A stretch of DNA of 64,000 nucleotides from Minicystis rosea (GTDB lineage: Bacteria; Myxococcota_A; Polyangia; Polyangiales; Polyangiaceae): the NCBI GenBank assembly GCA_001931535.1, contig CP016211.1, forward strand, positions 1,578,501 through 1,642,500. Reading direction: 5' to 3'. The notes below the pieces were generated by a model. The model was not told the DNA's origin and made no database searches. It was given only the letters and a program-made list of their open reading frames with translations. Positions 1 through 8,604 of this stretch are shown one piece after another. Positions within the stretch are counted from its first letter, which is position 1; each line of letters opens with the position of its first letter. The position numbers and the translations under genes were made by a program.

Positions 1-112
1 ACCCATGCCGCTCAGGGAAGGGCGCGTCACCCGGCCCGAGATTGCAACGCACGTCCCACAAGGTCACGCGCGCCGATTGCGCGCGCAGCGTGGATGTCGG
101 GTTCGCGCTCAC
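1..112 (-). CDS. Partial N-terminus, possible AraC-type regulator
   Basis: A minus-strand frame opens at a GTG at 112 and stays open to the left edge (37 codons). Its third codon positions are mostly G or C, as in the coding genes here. The peptide contains the string VTLWDVRC, which resembles the N-terminal cupin-like segment of some AraC-family regulators; that match is from memory and weak. A regulator divergent from the VOC gene at 241 would make sense. The DNA-binding domain lies outside the window, so the call is tentative. Confidence 0.33.
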   Translation of the reverse strand, partial: MSANPTSTLRAQSARVTLWDVRCNLGPGDAPFPERHG

Positions 113-240
113 GACCTCGACGGTAGTGGACCTCGAGCGATGGAGTCAAAGCGCGCGCCCACGTTTGTGCATGCGCAAGATCCCCCAAGTCCGATCGCGC
201 CGCTGGAGGCAGGCTGTCGTCCGTTCAAGGAGGCAATCCC

Positions 241-603
241 ATGTTCCATCACGTGCAACTCTCCGTCGCTGATTTTTCCCGCTCTCTTCACTTCTACCGC
301 TCCGCCCTGGAGCCGCTGGGCTTCGTCGCGCAGCACGTCGACGAGGCCGGCAAGAGCGCCGGCTTCGGCCCTCCCGGCGCGGTCAAGCTCTGGATCGGCA
401 CGGGCACGCCCTCGAAAGGCCCCGTGCACCTCGCATTCGAGGCAAAGGATGCTGCCGCAGTCGCACGCTTCCATGCCGCCGCCGTCGCCGCAGGCGGACG
501 CGATCACGGCGCCCCGGGGCCGCGGCCGGACTACGGCCCGCACTACTACGCAGCATTCGTCATCGATCCGGATGGCAACAACATCGAGGCTGTCATCGTG
601 TGA
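241..603 (+). CDS. VOC (glyoxalase/bleomycin-resistance fold) family protein
   Basis: This is a small 120-residue cytoplasmic protein with the vicinal-oxygen-chelate fold. It opens with the typical FHHVQLSVADFSRSLHFY strand-helix and ends with a DPDGNNIEAV motif, where metal ligands usually sit (His near the N-terminus, Glu near the C-terminus). Members are dioxygenases, isomerases or antibiotic-binding proteins, and the substrate cannot be read from the sequence. The ATG is preceded by AAGGAGG with 7 bases of spacing, a strong ribosome site that fixes the start. It stands alone between a possible divergent regulator and a convergent EcsC-like gene. Confidence 0.9.
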   Translation: MFHHVQLSVADFSRSLHFYRSALEPLGFVAQHVDEAGKSAGFGPPGAVKLWIGTGTPSKGPVHLAFEAKDAAAVARFHAAAVAAGGRDHGAPGPRPDYGPHYYAAFVIDPDGNNIEAVIV

Positions 604-615
604 TCGATATCGAGC

Positions 616-668
616 CTCACGCCGATGCTCTGCGGGCATGACTCCATGATCCGCAGAGCGTGCGTGAG
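616..668. terminator. Bidirectional two-stage hairpin terminator
   Basis: A 9-bp perfect inner stem (GCTCTGCGG at 627-635 with CCGCAGAGC at 651-659) is extended by a 7-bp outer stem (CTCACGC with GCGTGAG) across a small internal loop. It lies between the convergent VOC and EcsC-like genes. There is no clear T-run, so strength is uncertain. Confidence 0.6.
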
Positions 669-691
669 AAGACACTCGGAGGCGCCCGCGT

Positions 692-1432
692 TCAGCGCTC
701 GTGCGAGCCCGCTTGCGGAAAACGCTCGAGGTGATCCAAAAGGCGGTCCGCTCCTCCCCCAAAGGCGAACCAAGTGATGATGCCCGCGACCCCTCCTCCG
801 ACGATGGGTACGGCTCGACCCACGAGCTCGGCGAACTTCCTCTTGGTGAGCTTGACGCCAACCCACTTCGCGACCTGTTTGGCGATTTGATAGATCGCAT
901 ATTTGGTCAGGGGCGCCCGCGGAAGCCGCTTTACAACCTCGGTGCCCATCGCCGTGGCGAGCTTCGACAGGCCCGTTGCTGCCTCCTTCGCGCCGAGCGT
1001 GACGCCGATGAACAGCGTGAGCACGAGCTTGGTCTCGTCGTCGATGTCGTCCTCTTCTTGGAAGAGGCTCGGCCATCCATGAAGGTATGCGAGCTTCTGG
1101 AGCACCACGACGACGTGCCAGAAATACTGGGTCATCTCGACGGGGATCGTGCCCATGATCCACCAGCCACCTGGCAGGCTGGCGACGGCCGACGTGGCGC
1201 TGACGCCCGCGCGATGCCACGCGATGGAGCTTTGCGCTGCCCGCCTGATGACGTCCTTCGAGATCCCTGCTTTGGCCGGCGTCGTCGCCACCGCCCGCTC
1301 GATCGCGTCCGCCGGCACCTGTGCCGTCAGCGCCGAGCGCAGGAACGATGTGCGATCGACGCGGACCCCTGGAAGCCTGAGCGCTGCTTTGAGGACCGCG
1401 TTCCAAACTGTGAGCCCCGTGTCGTCATCCAT
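692..1432 (-). CDS. EcsC-family protein
   Basis: A protein of about 246 residues whose C-terminal half matches EcsC-like proteins. It has a segment with the pattern GVKLTKRKFAELVGRAVP, then a glycine-rich hydrophobic stretch (VGGGVAGIITWFAFGGG) that may associate with the membrane. EcsC itself is encoded beside an ABC exporter in Bacillus, but most members are orphans of unknown role, as here. The ATG at 1432 was chosen because GGGAGGAGG lies just upstream; a start ten codons further up has no comparable site. The gene is monocistronic and convergent with the VOC gene. Confidence 0.75.
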   Translation of the reverse strand: MDDDTGLTVWNAVLKAALRLPGVRVDRTSFLRSALTAQVPADAIERAVATTPAKAGISKDVIRRAAQSSIAWHRAGVSATSAVASLPGGWWIMGTIPVEMTQYFWHVVVVLQKLAYLHGWPSLFQEEDDIDDETKLVLTLFIGVTLGAKEAATGLSKLATAMGTEVVKRLPRAPLTKYAIYQIAKQVAKWVGVKLTKRKFAELVGRAVPIVGGGVAGIITWFAFGGGADRLLDHLERFPQAGSHER

Positions 1433-1958
1433 GGTTGCCTCCTCCCGAAACGATGGTTGCAAGTCGTAGGCTCCCGCCGCGCCATCACGGAGCAGCGGTC
1501 ATCGCCGCGATCGCCGTCGCACTCGAGGAGACGAGTCCCTCGCTCGTTCGCCGTCCGCTTCCTCGACGACGGGCGCCGCGTGGGCGATCCGATCGTGAGC
1601 ATCTCGTGCGCTCGTGTGATCTCGGCGGGGGCTCGCAAAGCACCCCCTGTGCCGGCCCACGCATGCTCGAAGCTGCGGTGATGGCGTGTTCGGCCTGGTC
1701 CAATACGCCAGCTTTGGCCAGCGACAGGCCAGAATTGGCCGGGGCGGCTGTCTCATGCCGAGAGGCGTGGAGGAGCGCCCATCGCGACATCGAGTCGCAC
1801 ACCGAGGCTGTGATAGGGCCGCGCTGCCGGGCGTCGAATGCTTTGTCACAATTTGAAACATTCGCGGGCCTCGGTGCGCATTGCTTCCTGCGGCCGGGAG
1901 GTCGATCCTCGACGCGACGCGCTAGCGCTCCACCGTCTCACCGTCTTCGAGGTATGTC
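1433..1958. other. Intergenic region, no gene supported
   Basis: Open frames exist on both strands, but none has a ribosome site plus protein-like composition. The segment holds the promoters of the divergent EcsC-like gene and the Cys-rich lipoprotein gene. No repeat or hairpin was recognised. Confidence 0.5.
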
Positions 1959-2591
1959 ATGACGAGCTGCTCCATCTTCCTTGTTGCTCTCGCCGTCGCG
2001 GCGGGCGTCGGGTGCGCGCAGGGGACAACACTCGAACGCGGCCTCGGTGGCGCCGGCGGCTCGGTTTCATCGGGCGATGAGGGCGCAACGACGTCGGTGT
2101 CCAGCTCGAGCGGCAACGTGATCTCGTCAGGCACCGGCACGTCGTCGTCGAGCACCAGCACCTCGTCGTCGAGCTCCAGCTCGTCCTCGTCGAGCAGCTC
2201 CTCGTCGAGCTCCAGCGCATCCAGCTCGTCGTCCTCGTCGAGCTCCAGCGGTGGCACGACGTGCGTGCACGACAAGTGCGCGACGGGCACCAGCTTGAGC
2301 GCGTCGTGCGACACCTGCGTCGCGCAGGTCTGCGCCGCGGACTCGTTCTGCTGCTCGACGTCTTGGGACTCGTCGTGCGTCGGCGAGGTGGCGAGCGTCT
2401 GCGGGGATACCTCGTGCGGCAGCTCCGGCTCGTGCGCACACGATCTGTGCAGCACGGGCACGGCGCTCGACGCGAGCTGCGACTCGTGCGCCGATCTGGT
2501 CTGCCTCCTCGACGACTTCTGCTGCTCGACGCTGTGGGACTCGTCCTGCATCGACGAGGTCGAGCTGTTCTGCGGCTTGACTTGTCCCTGA
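1959..2591 (+). CDS. Ser-rich linker lipoprotein with two Cys-rich repeats
   Basis: A 210-residue predicted surface lipoprotein. It has a short hydrophobic signal ending in the lipobox-like GVGC (Cys19), then a low-complexity linker of almost pure serine (about residues 45-95), then two tandem cysteine repeats of about 45 residues. Each repeat follows HDxCxxGxxLxxxCxxCxxxVC, then DxFCCxxxWDxxCxxEV. Such repeats recur in myxobacterial secreted proteins; disulphide bonding and adhesive or binding roles are guesses. The linker is built from repeated TCG/AGC serine codons, a slippage-prone tract. The function is unknown. Confidence 0.8.
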   Translation: MTSCSIFLVALAVAAGVGCAQGTTLERGLGGAGGSVSSGDEGATTSVSSSSGNVISSGTGTSSSSTSTSSSSSSSSSSSSSSSSSSASSSSSSSSSSGGTTCVHDKCATGTSLSASCDTCVAQVCAADSFCCSTSWDSSCVGEVASVCGDTSCGSSGSCAHDLCSTGTALDASCDSCADLVCLLDDFCCSTLWDSSCIDEVELFCGLTCP

Positions 2592-2957
2592 GCGCCGGCC
2601 GTGACGAGCCGCTCGGCGGTCATCCCATCTGCTGGATCACCGGCGGCCCCGGCGGCATCAGGACGCCCGCCGCGGATGGAGCGCACGGGCTCGTCGTCGC
2701 GACACCGCTTCTCGAGCGGCGTCATCCGCTGAGCCGACACGCGACCTGAAGCTGCGGATACCGGACGGGTGATCCGCGTCGCGACGACACCGATCTCCGG
2801 CAAGAGCGGCCCTCCCAGCGCGAGGCAGGCAGCGCCATGATGGGAATGGTGCGCTCATGCCGAAAGCGCGCGAATCCATGGCTGGCAAGGTCTTCGGGAG
2901 TCTCACGCCCCGAGCCGCGATGAGTGAGCTCGGTCGGCGTGGCGCCGGATTGCCATC
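2592..2957. other. Intergenic region, no gene supported
   Basis: The 3' region of the Cys-rich lipoprotein gene and the upstream region of the large kinase gene. Short frames run through it, but none has coding-type features. No convincing hairpin or operator was seen. Confidence 0.4.
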
Positions 2958-5900
2958 ATGAGCCTCTCCGCCCCTTACACGATTACCGAGCTTCTGTCCG
3001 GCGGGGGCAGGGTGACCCTCTATCGCGCGATCAGGAACGCGGACGGCTGTCCGGTCGTCCTCAAGGTGCTCGACCCGCGGAACAGCCGGCCGACGGATCT
3101 CGAGCACATCAAGCACGAATACGAAATCGGACGACGATTCGACAAGCCGACCGTCGTCAAATCGCTCGCCCTCGAGACGTATCAAGGCATGCCGGCCCTC
3201 GTCCTGGAGGACTTCGGCGGCCGCTCCTTGAGCGATTTGCTCGGAGCGCCGATGGCGGTGGAGCGCTTCCTTCCGCTCGCCGTCGAGATCGCGGAGGCGG
3301 TCTGCGACATTCACCAAGAGGGCATCGTTCACAAGGACCTCAAGCCCGCCAACATCCTCGTCAATCCGACCACCGGCAACGTCAAGCTCGGTGACTTCGG
3401 GCTCGCGTCGCGCTCGCCGCGCGAGCAGCCGATCGCGGAGCCTCTCCGCCTCATCGAAGGCTCGTTACCGTATCTGTCGCCCGAGCAGACGGGGCGCACC
3501 ACTCGGGTCGTCGACAGTCGCGCCGATCTCTATGCGCTCGGCGTCACGTTCCATCAGATGCTCACGGGAAGGCTGCCGTTCGAGGCGAAGGATCCGATGG
3601 AGTGGGTCCATTGTCACGTGGCCCGCACCCCGCCGTCCGTCTCGGTGATCGTCCCCGAGGTGCCCGAGATCCTCGCGCGCATCGTGCTCAAGCTCTTGTC
3701 CAAGATGCCCGAGGATCGGTATCAGAGCGCGCGCGGGTTGCAGCTCGATCTGGAGCGGTGTCTCGCTTCGTTCAACACGAGCCGGAGCATCGATCCATTC
3801 CCGCTCGGGGAACGGGACGCGACCGGCCGCCTCCAGATTCCACAGAAGCTCTATGGAAGGGACGCGGAAATAGCCCTCCTGCTCGACGCCTTCGGCCGCG
3901 TGGCCGACACGGGGGCGCCGGAGCTGTTGTTGGTCTCGGGCTACTCCGGAATCGGCAAGAGCACCCTCGTTCGCGTGCTCGAAGAGCCCACCGTTCGAGC
4001 GAAGGGTTTTTTCATCTCGGGGAAGTTCGATCAATACAAACGCAACGTCCCTTATGCCACGCTCGTCCAGGCCTTTCGCGAGCTCGTGCTCGAGATCCTG
4101 ACCCAGAGCGCAGAGCGGATTGCAGCGTGGAGACAGCGGCTCCTCGAGGCGCTCGGGATCAATGGCCAGCTCATCGTCGAGGTGATCCCGCAAGTCGAGC
4201 TCGTGATCGGGAAACAACCGCCGACGCCGGAGCTGCCGCCGGTCGAGGCGCAGAATCGGTTTCGTCTGGTGTTCCGGCGCTTCATCGGGGTGTTCGCCCA
4301 GAAGGAGCACCCGCTCGCGCTCTTTCTCGACGATCTGCAGTGGGCCGATTCGGCGAGCCTCGGCGTGCTCGAGGATCTCGTGGCCCACGCCGGGGTTCGC
4401 CATCTCCTCGTCGTCGGTGCCTATCGTGAGAACGAGGTGACCCCGGCGCACCTGCTGATGCTGAGCGTGGACGAGATGCGCAAAGGGGGAGGGCGTGTCT
4501 CCGAGATCGTGCTCGGTCCGATTCCGCACGAAGCGCTCGTGGTGTTCGTCGGCGATGTCCTGCGATGTCGCCGCGGAGAGGCCGAGCCCATTGCGGACCT
4601 GCTCCGTGACAAGACGGCCGGTAATCCCTTCTTCGTGATTCAGTTTCTCACCGCGCTCCACGACGAGGGGCTCATCGTGTTCGACGTGCGCGCGGGGCGC
4701 TTTCGGTGGGATGTCGCGAAGATCTTCGAGAAGGGCTTCACCGACAACGTGGTCGATCTGATGGTCGGGAAGATGCGACGGCTCCCCGCGGCGACCCAGG
4801 AAGCCCTGAAACAGCTCGCCTGTCTGGGAAACAGCGCGGAGGTCGCCATTCTGACGATCGTTCACGGCGGCTCGGAGGAGGACACGCACGGAGATCTCTG
4901 GGAGGCCGTCGGCGCGAGGCTCATCCTCCGCCAGAACGATTCGTACAGGTTCTTTCACGATCGGATTCAGGAGGCTGCTTATTCGCTCGTTCCCGAGGCG
5001 TCGCGCGCCGAGATGCACCTCGGGATCGGCCGGCTCCTCTCGTCGCGGCTGTCCGCGGAGGCGATCGCGGAGCGCGTTTTCGACGTCGTGAATCAGTGGA
5101 ACCGCGGGGCCCATCTCCTCACCGACCCTCACGAGAAGGAGGTGCTCTACAAGCTCGACGTCCTGGCCGGGACGAAGGCCAAAGCCTCGATCGCTCATGC
5201 GTCGGCGCAGAGTTGTTTTGCCCAGGCTTCAGCCCTGTTGCCCGAGGATGCTTGGAGCAGGCGATACGAGGATACGTTCGCGCTCCACCTGGATCTCGCC
5301 GAATGCGAGTACCTCCTCGGCAGCTTCCAGCGAGCCGACGCGCTCTTCGACCTGATTCTCCAGCGGACCCGCTCTCCGCTCGACCGCGCCAAGGCCACTC
5401 GGCTCCGCATGCGCCTCTACCAGATGGCCGGGCGACACCGCGATGCCGTGAGCGTGATGATCGAGGCGGTGCGCCTCTTCGGGATCAACCTCCCGGAATC
5501 CGACGACGAGATCCAGGCCGAGGCGGACGCCGAGCTCCAGAGGATTCCCATTCTTCTCCGCGGGCGCGCCATCGCCGACATCGCGCGCGTGCCCGCGAGC
5601 ATGGCCCCGCGCGTGCGGGCCATCCTCGACTTGCTCGTCGAGGCGATGGCGCCGGTGTACATCGCGCGGCCGGCGTACTGGACCTTGATCATCGCCAAGG
5701 GCTTGCGCCTCTCGTTGGAGCACGGAAGCTGCGACGCGTCGGCGTTCGTCTACAGTTGTTACGCCATCATGCTCGTGTCGATGTACGGCAACATCCCCTG
5801 GGCGCTGCAGTTCTCCGAGATGTCGATTCGGTTGAACGAGACGTTCGATGGCATGGCGCTCGAGGGGAAGCTGCTCCTCATCCACGGGGCCCAAATCAAC

Positions 5901-8576
5901 ATCTGGTGTCGGCGCTTCGCGACGAGCCTCCCCGTCGTGGAGCGGGCTTTCGCCGCTTGCCTCAACGTCGGAGACTTCGTCTTTGCCGGCTACGCATCGT
6001 ACAACTTGGTGTGGCTCCTCGTGGAGAACGGCGACCCGCTCGATCACGTCATCGAAGCCTCGCGGACGTACGCGGCGTTCGCCAAGGAGAGCCACAACGA
6101 TGCGGTGTATCGGGTCGTCCGGACCGTGGGGCAATTCGCGGCGAGCCTGAAAGGAACGACCGTTGCCCCCGCGTGCTTCAGCGACGGCGACTTTGACGAG
6201 GCCGAATGTGTTCTCGCCTTGGAGAAGGCGGGATTCGGCGTGGGGGTCGCGTACCATCACATCATGAAGCAGGTCTCGGCGTTCATCCATGGACGATACG
6301 CCGAGGCGCGGCAGGCTGCGGCCCGCGCCGCACCGATGTTGCGTGAAGTGATGGCCATGGCCAACGAGGCGACGCACCACTTCTACTACGCCCTCACCCT
6401 GACGGCGCTTTACCCGGACGCAATAGCAGAGGAGCAGCAGCAGTTTGCAGGGATGCTCGAGGTGCAGTTGCGAAAGCTCTCGCTCTGGGCGGAGCACTGT
6501 CCGGAGAGCTTTCAGAACCGCCATGCCCTCGTGGCGGCCGAGGTCGCGCGCATCGAGGGGCGTGATCTCGAGGCCATGCGCCTCTACGAAGAGGCCATTC
6601 GCTCGGCGCGCGAGAACGGCTTCGTGCAGAACGAGGCGCTCGCCTACGAGATCGCTTCGCGGTTCTACCGAGCACGAGGGTTCGACGAGATCGCCGAGAC
6701 GTACCTCCGCAACGCGCGCTCCTGTTATGCGCGCTGGGGCGCCGACGGAAAGGTCGCGCAGATTGACCACCAGCATCCGCGCCTCGTCGAGCCGAGGACC
6801 CTCGCGCCCACTGCCACCGTCGCCGTCCGGCCCGTGGAGCTCGACCTCTATGCGGTGACCAAGGCTTCACAGACCATCTCGGGCGAGATCGTCCTCGACA
6901 AGCTCCTTTGCACGCTGCTCGAGGTCGTCCTCGAGCAGGGCGGCGCGCAGAGGGCTTGTCTCGTCCTGTGTCGCGACGAGAGGCTCTCCATCGAAGCAGA
7001 GGCGACCCTCGAAGACGAAGGTGTGGTGACGACCGTCCTTCGGCCGGTGCCCGTGTCGTCCTCCGAGCGCATCCCCACGTCGCTCGTCCGCTATGCGCAG
7101 CGGACGCGGGAGCGTGTCATTCTCAGCGACGCGGCCTCCGGTGCAGGCAAGTTTGCCGGGGACGACTACTTCGCTCGGGCGAGGCCCAAATCGGTTCTCT
7201 GCATGCCCATCCTGCGGCAGGCCGAGGTGGTCGGGCTGCTCTATCTCGAGAACAACCTGCTCGCCGGAGCCTTCACGCCCGAGCGGCTCGTGGCGCTCTC
7301 GCTCTGCGCCACGCAGGCAGCCATTTCCCTGGAGAACGCGTTGCTCCTCCAACGCGCTGCCTTCTTGGCGGAGGCCGGAGAGATCCTGTCTGCATCGCTC
7401 GATTACGAGCAGACGCTTTCGCATCTCGAGCAGCTGTGCGTGCGATCGCTCTGTGACTGGTGCGTGATCGACGTGGTGGAGGGGGAAGAGATCCGGCGCA
7501 TCTCCGGCGCGCACGCGGACCCGGCGAAGGAGCCGTTGCTCCGCGAGCTCTCACGGCGATATCCACCTCGCTGGGGCTCGCCCCATCCGGCGGCCGAGGT
7601 CCTCAAGACGGGTGCGCCGCTCCTGTTTCCCGAGCTCCCCGATGAACGCATTCGAGCCCTCGCTGCGGATGACGAGCACGTGCGATTGAGCCGTGCGCTG
7701 GGCGCGCAGAGCTCTTTGATCGTGCCGCTCGTGGCGCGCGGGCAGACGATCGGTGCGCTGAGCATGGTTTCGGGCACACGTGGCCATTTCGGGCGCGCCG
7801 ATCTCGAGCTGGCCGAGGAGGTGGCGCGCCGCGCCGCGACCTCGATCGACAATGCCCGGCTCTATCGCGCGTCGCAGGAGGCCGTTCGGGCGCGGAACGA
7901 GTTTCTCACCGTCGCTTCTCACGAGCTCAACACGCCGGTGACGTCGCTCATGCTCGCGCTTTCGTCTTTGCGCCGCGCGACCGCGTCGGGTCGGCCCGTC
8001 GATGCCCACGTGATGGACAAGCGTATCGAGCTCGCCTCGCGCCAAGGGACGCGGCTGACCCGGCTCATCAATGATCTGCTCGACGTTTCCCGCGTCGAAG
8101 CAGGACCGCTCGCGCTCGAGCTCACCGACGTCGATCTCGACGCGCTCGTTCGCGAGGTGATCGAGCGTTTCAAGGACGAGCTCTCACAGTCCCGTTGCCG
8201 AGTCACCGTTCACGCGAGCGCACCGCTCGTGGGGAGATGGGATCGAGCCCGTCTCGATCGGGTCGTCATGGATCTGCTCTCCAACGCGATCAAGTTCGGC
8301 GCCGGAAAGCCCATCGAGATCTTCCTCGACGCCGAGCGCGGCATCGCGCGGCTCGCGGTTCGGGATCATGGCATCGGCATCGAGCGGGAGCAGCGTGATC
8401 GCATCTTCGGGCGCTTCGAACGAGCCGTGTCGGAACGACATTACGGCGGGCTGGGCCTCGGCTTGTACATCAGCCGCCGGATCGTGGAGGACCACGGCGG
8501 CACGATTCGATGCGACAGCCGGCTGGGCGCCGGCACGACGTTCACCGTCGAGCTCCCCTGCGCGGGCCCACCGTAG
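2958..8576 (+). CDS. Trifunctional Ser/Thr kinase-AAA ATPase-GAF-histidine kinase
   Basis: An 1872-residue cytoplasmic signalling protein. Residues 1-275 form a eukaryotic-type Ser/Thr kinase with Lys36, Glu54, HKD at 125-127, Asn132 and DFG at 146-148; the HRD arginine is Lys. A PknK/MalT-type ATPase follows, with its P-loop GYSGIGKST at 328-336 and a Walker B followed by DDLQWAD. A long helical repeat region runs to about 1290. Two GAF domains (about 1300-1460 and 1480-1620) precede a histidine kinase with His1655 in SHELNTP, the N-box LLSNAIKF and a GLGLGLYISRRI lid. This architecture is common in myxobacteria and cyanobacteria; input and partner response regulator are unknown. No cognate regulator gene is adjacent. 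Confidence 0.95.
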   Translation: MSLSAPYTITELLSGGGRVTLYRAIRNADGCPVVLKVLDPRNSRPTDLEHIKHEYEIGRRFDKPTVVKSLALETYQGMPALVLEDFGGRSLSDLLGAPMAVERFLPLAVEIAEAVCDIHQEGIVHKDLKPANILVNPTTGNVKLGDFGLASRSPREQPIAEPLRLIEGSLPYLSPEQTGRTTRVVDSRADLYALGVTFHQMLTGRLPFEAKDPMEWVHCHVARTPPSVSVIVPEVPEILARIVLKLLSKMPEDRYQSARGLQLDLERCLASFNTSRSIDPFPLGERDATGRLQIPQKLYGRDAEIALLLDAFGRVADTGAPELLLVSGYSGIGKSTLVRVLEEPTVRAKGFFISGKFDQYKRNVPYATLVQAFRELVLEILTQSAERIAAWRQRLLEALGINGQLIVEVIPQVELVIGKQPPTPELPPVEAQNRFRLVFRRFIGVFAQKEHPLALFLDDLQWADSASLGVLEDLVAHAGVRHLLVVGAYRENEVTPAHLLMLSVDEMRKGGGRVSEIVLGPIPHEALVVFVGDVLRCRRGEAEPIADLLRDKTAGNPFFVIQFLTALHDEGLIVFDVRAGRFRWDVAKIFEKGFTDNVVDLMVGKMRRLPAATQEALKQLACLGNSAEVAILTIVHGGSEEDTHGDLWEAVGARLILRQNDSYRFFHDRIQEAAYSLVPEASRAEMHLGIGRLLSSRLSAEAIAERVFDVVNQWNRGAHLLTDPHEKEVLYKLDVLAGTKAKASIAHASAQSCFAQASALLPEDAWSRRYEDTFALHLDLAECEYLLGSFQRADALFDLILQRTRSPLDRAKATRLRMRLYQMAGRHRDAVSVMIEAVRLFGINLPESDDEIQAEADAELQRIPILLRGRAIADIARVPASMAPRVRAILDLLVEAMAPVYIARPAYWTLIIAKGLRLSLEHGSCDASAFVYSCYAIMLVSMYGNIPWALQFSEMSIRLNETFDGMALEGKLLLIHGAQINIWCRRFATSLPVVERAFAACLNVGDFVFAGYASYNLVWLLVENGDPLDHVIEASRTYAAFAKESHNDAVYRVVRTVGQFAASLKGTTVAPACFSDGDFDEAECVLALEKAGFGVGVAYHHIMKQVSAFIHGRYAEARQAAARAAPMLREVMAMANEATHHFYYALTLTALYPDAIAEEQQQFAGMLEVQLRKLSLWAEHCPESFQNRHALVAAEVARIEGRDLEAMRLYEEAIRSARENGFVQNEALAYEIASRFYRARGFDEIAETYLRNARSCYARWGADGKVAQIDHQHPRLVEPRTLAPTATVAVRPVELDLYAVTKASQTISGEIVLDKLLCTLLEVVLEQGGAQRACLVLCRDERLSIEAEATLEDEGVVTTVLRPVPVSSSERIPTSLVRYAQRTRERVILSDAASGAGKFAGDDYFARARPKSVLCMPILRQAEVVGLLYLENNLLAGAFTPERLVALSLCATQAAISLENALLLQRAAFLAEAGEILSASLDYEQTLSHLEQLCVRSLCDWCVIDVVEGEEIRRISGAHADPAKEPLLRELSRRYPPRWGSPHPAAEVLKTGAPLLFPELPDERIRALAADDEHVRLSRALGAQSSLIVPLVARGQTIGALSMVSGTRGHFGRADLELAEEVARRAATSIDNARLYRASQEAVRARNEFLTVASHELNTPVTSLMLALSSLRRATASGRPVDAHVMDKRIELASRQGTRLTRLINDLLDVSRVEAGPLALELTDVDLDALVREVIERFKDELSQSRCRVTVHASAPLVGRWDRARLDRVVMDLLSNAIKFGAGKPIEIFLDAERGIARLAVRDHGIGIEREQRDRIFGRFERAVSERHYGGLGLGLYISRRIVEDHGGTIRCDSRLGAGTTFTVELPCAGPP

Positions 8577-8604
8577 GGGGCTGCATGCGATCATCGCCCA
8601 TGCA

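Noticed and set aside
8582..8604. TGCATG ... CATGCA inverted repeat between convergent genes
   Set aside because: Only 6-bp arms with an 11-nt loop and no T-run; too weak to call a terminator.
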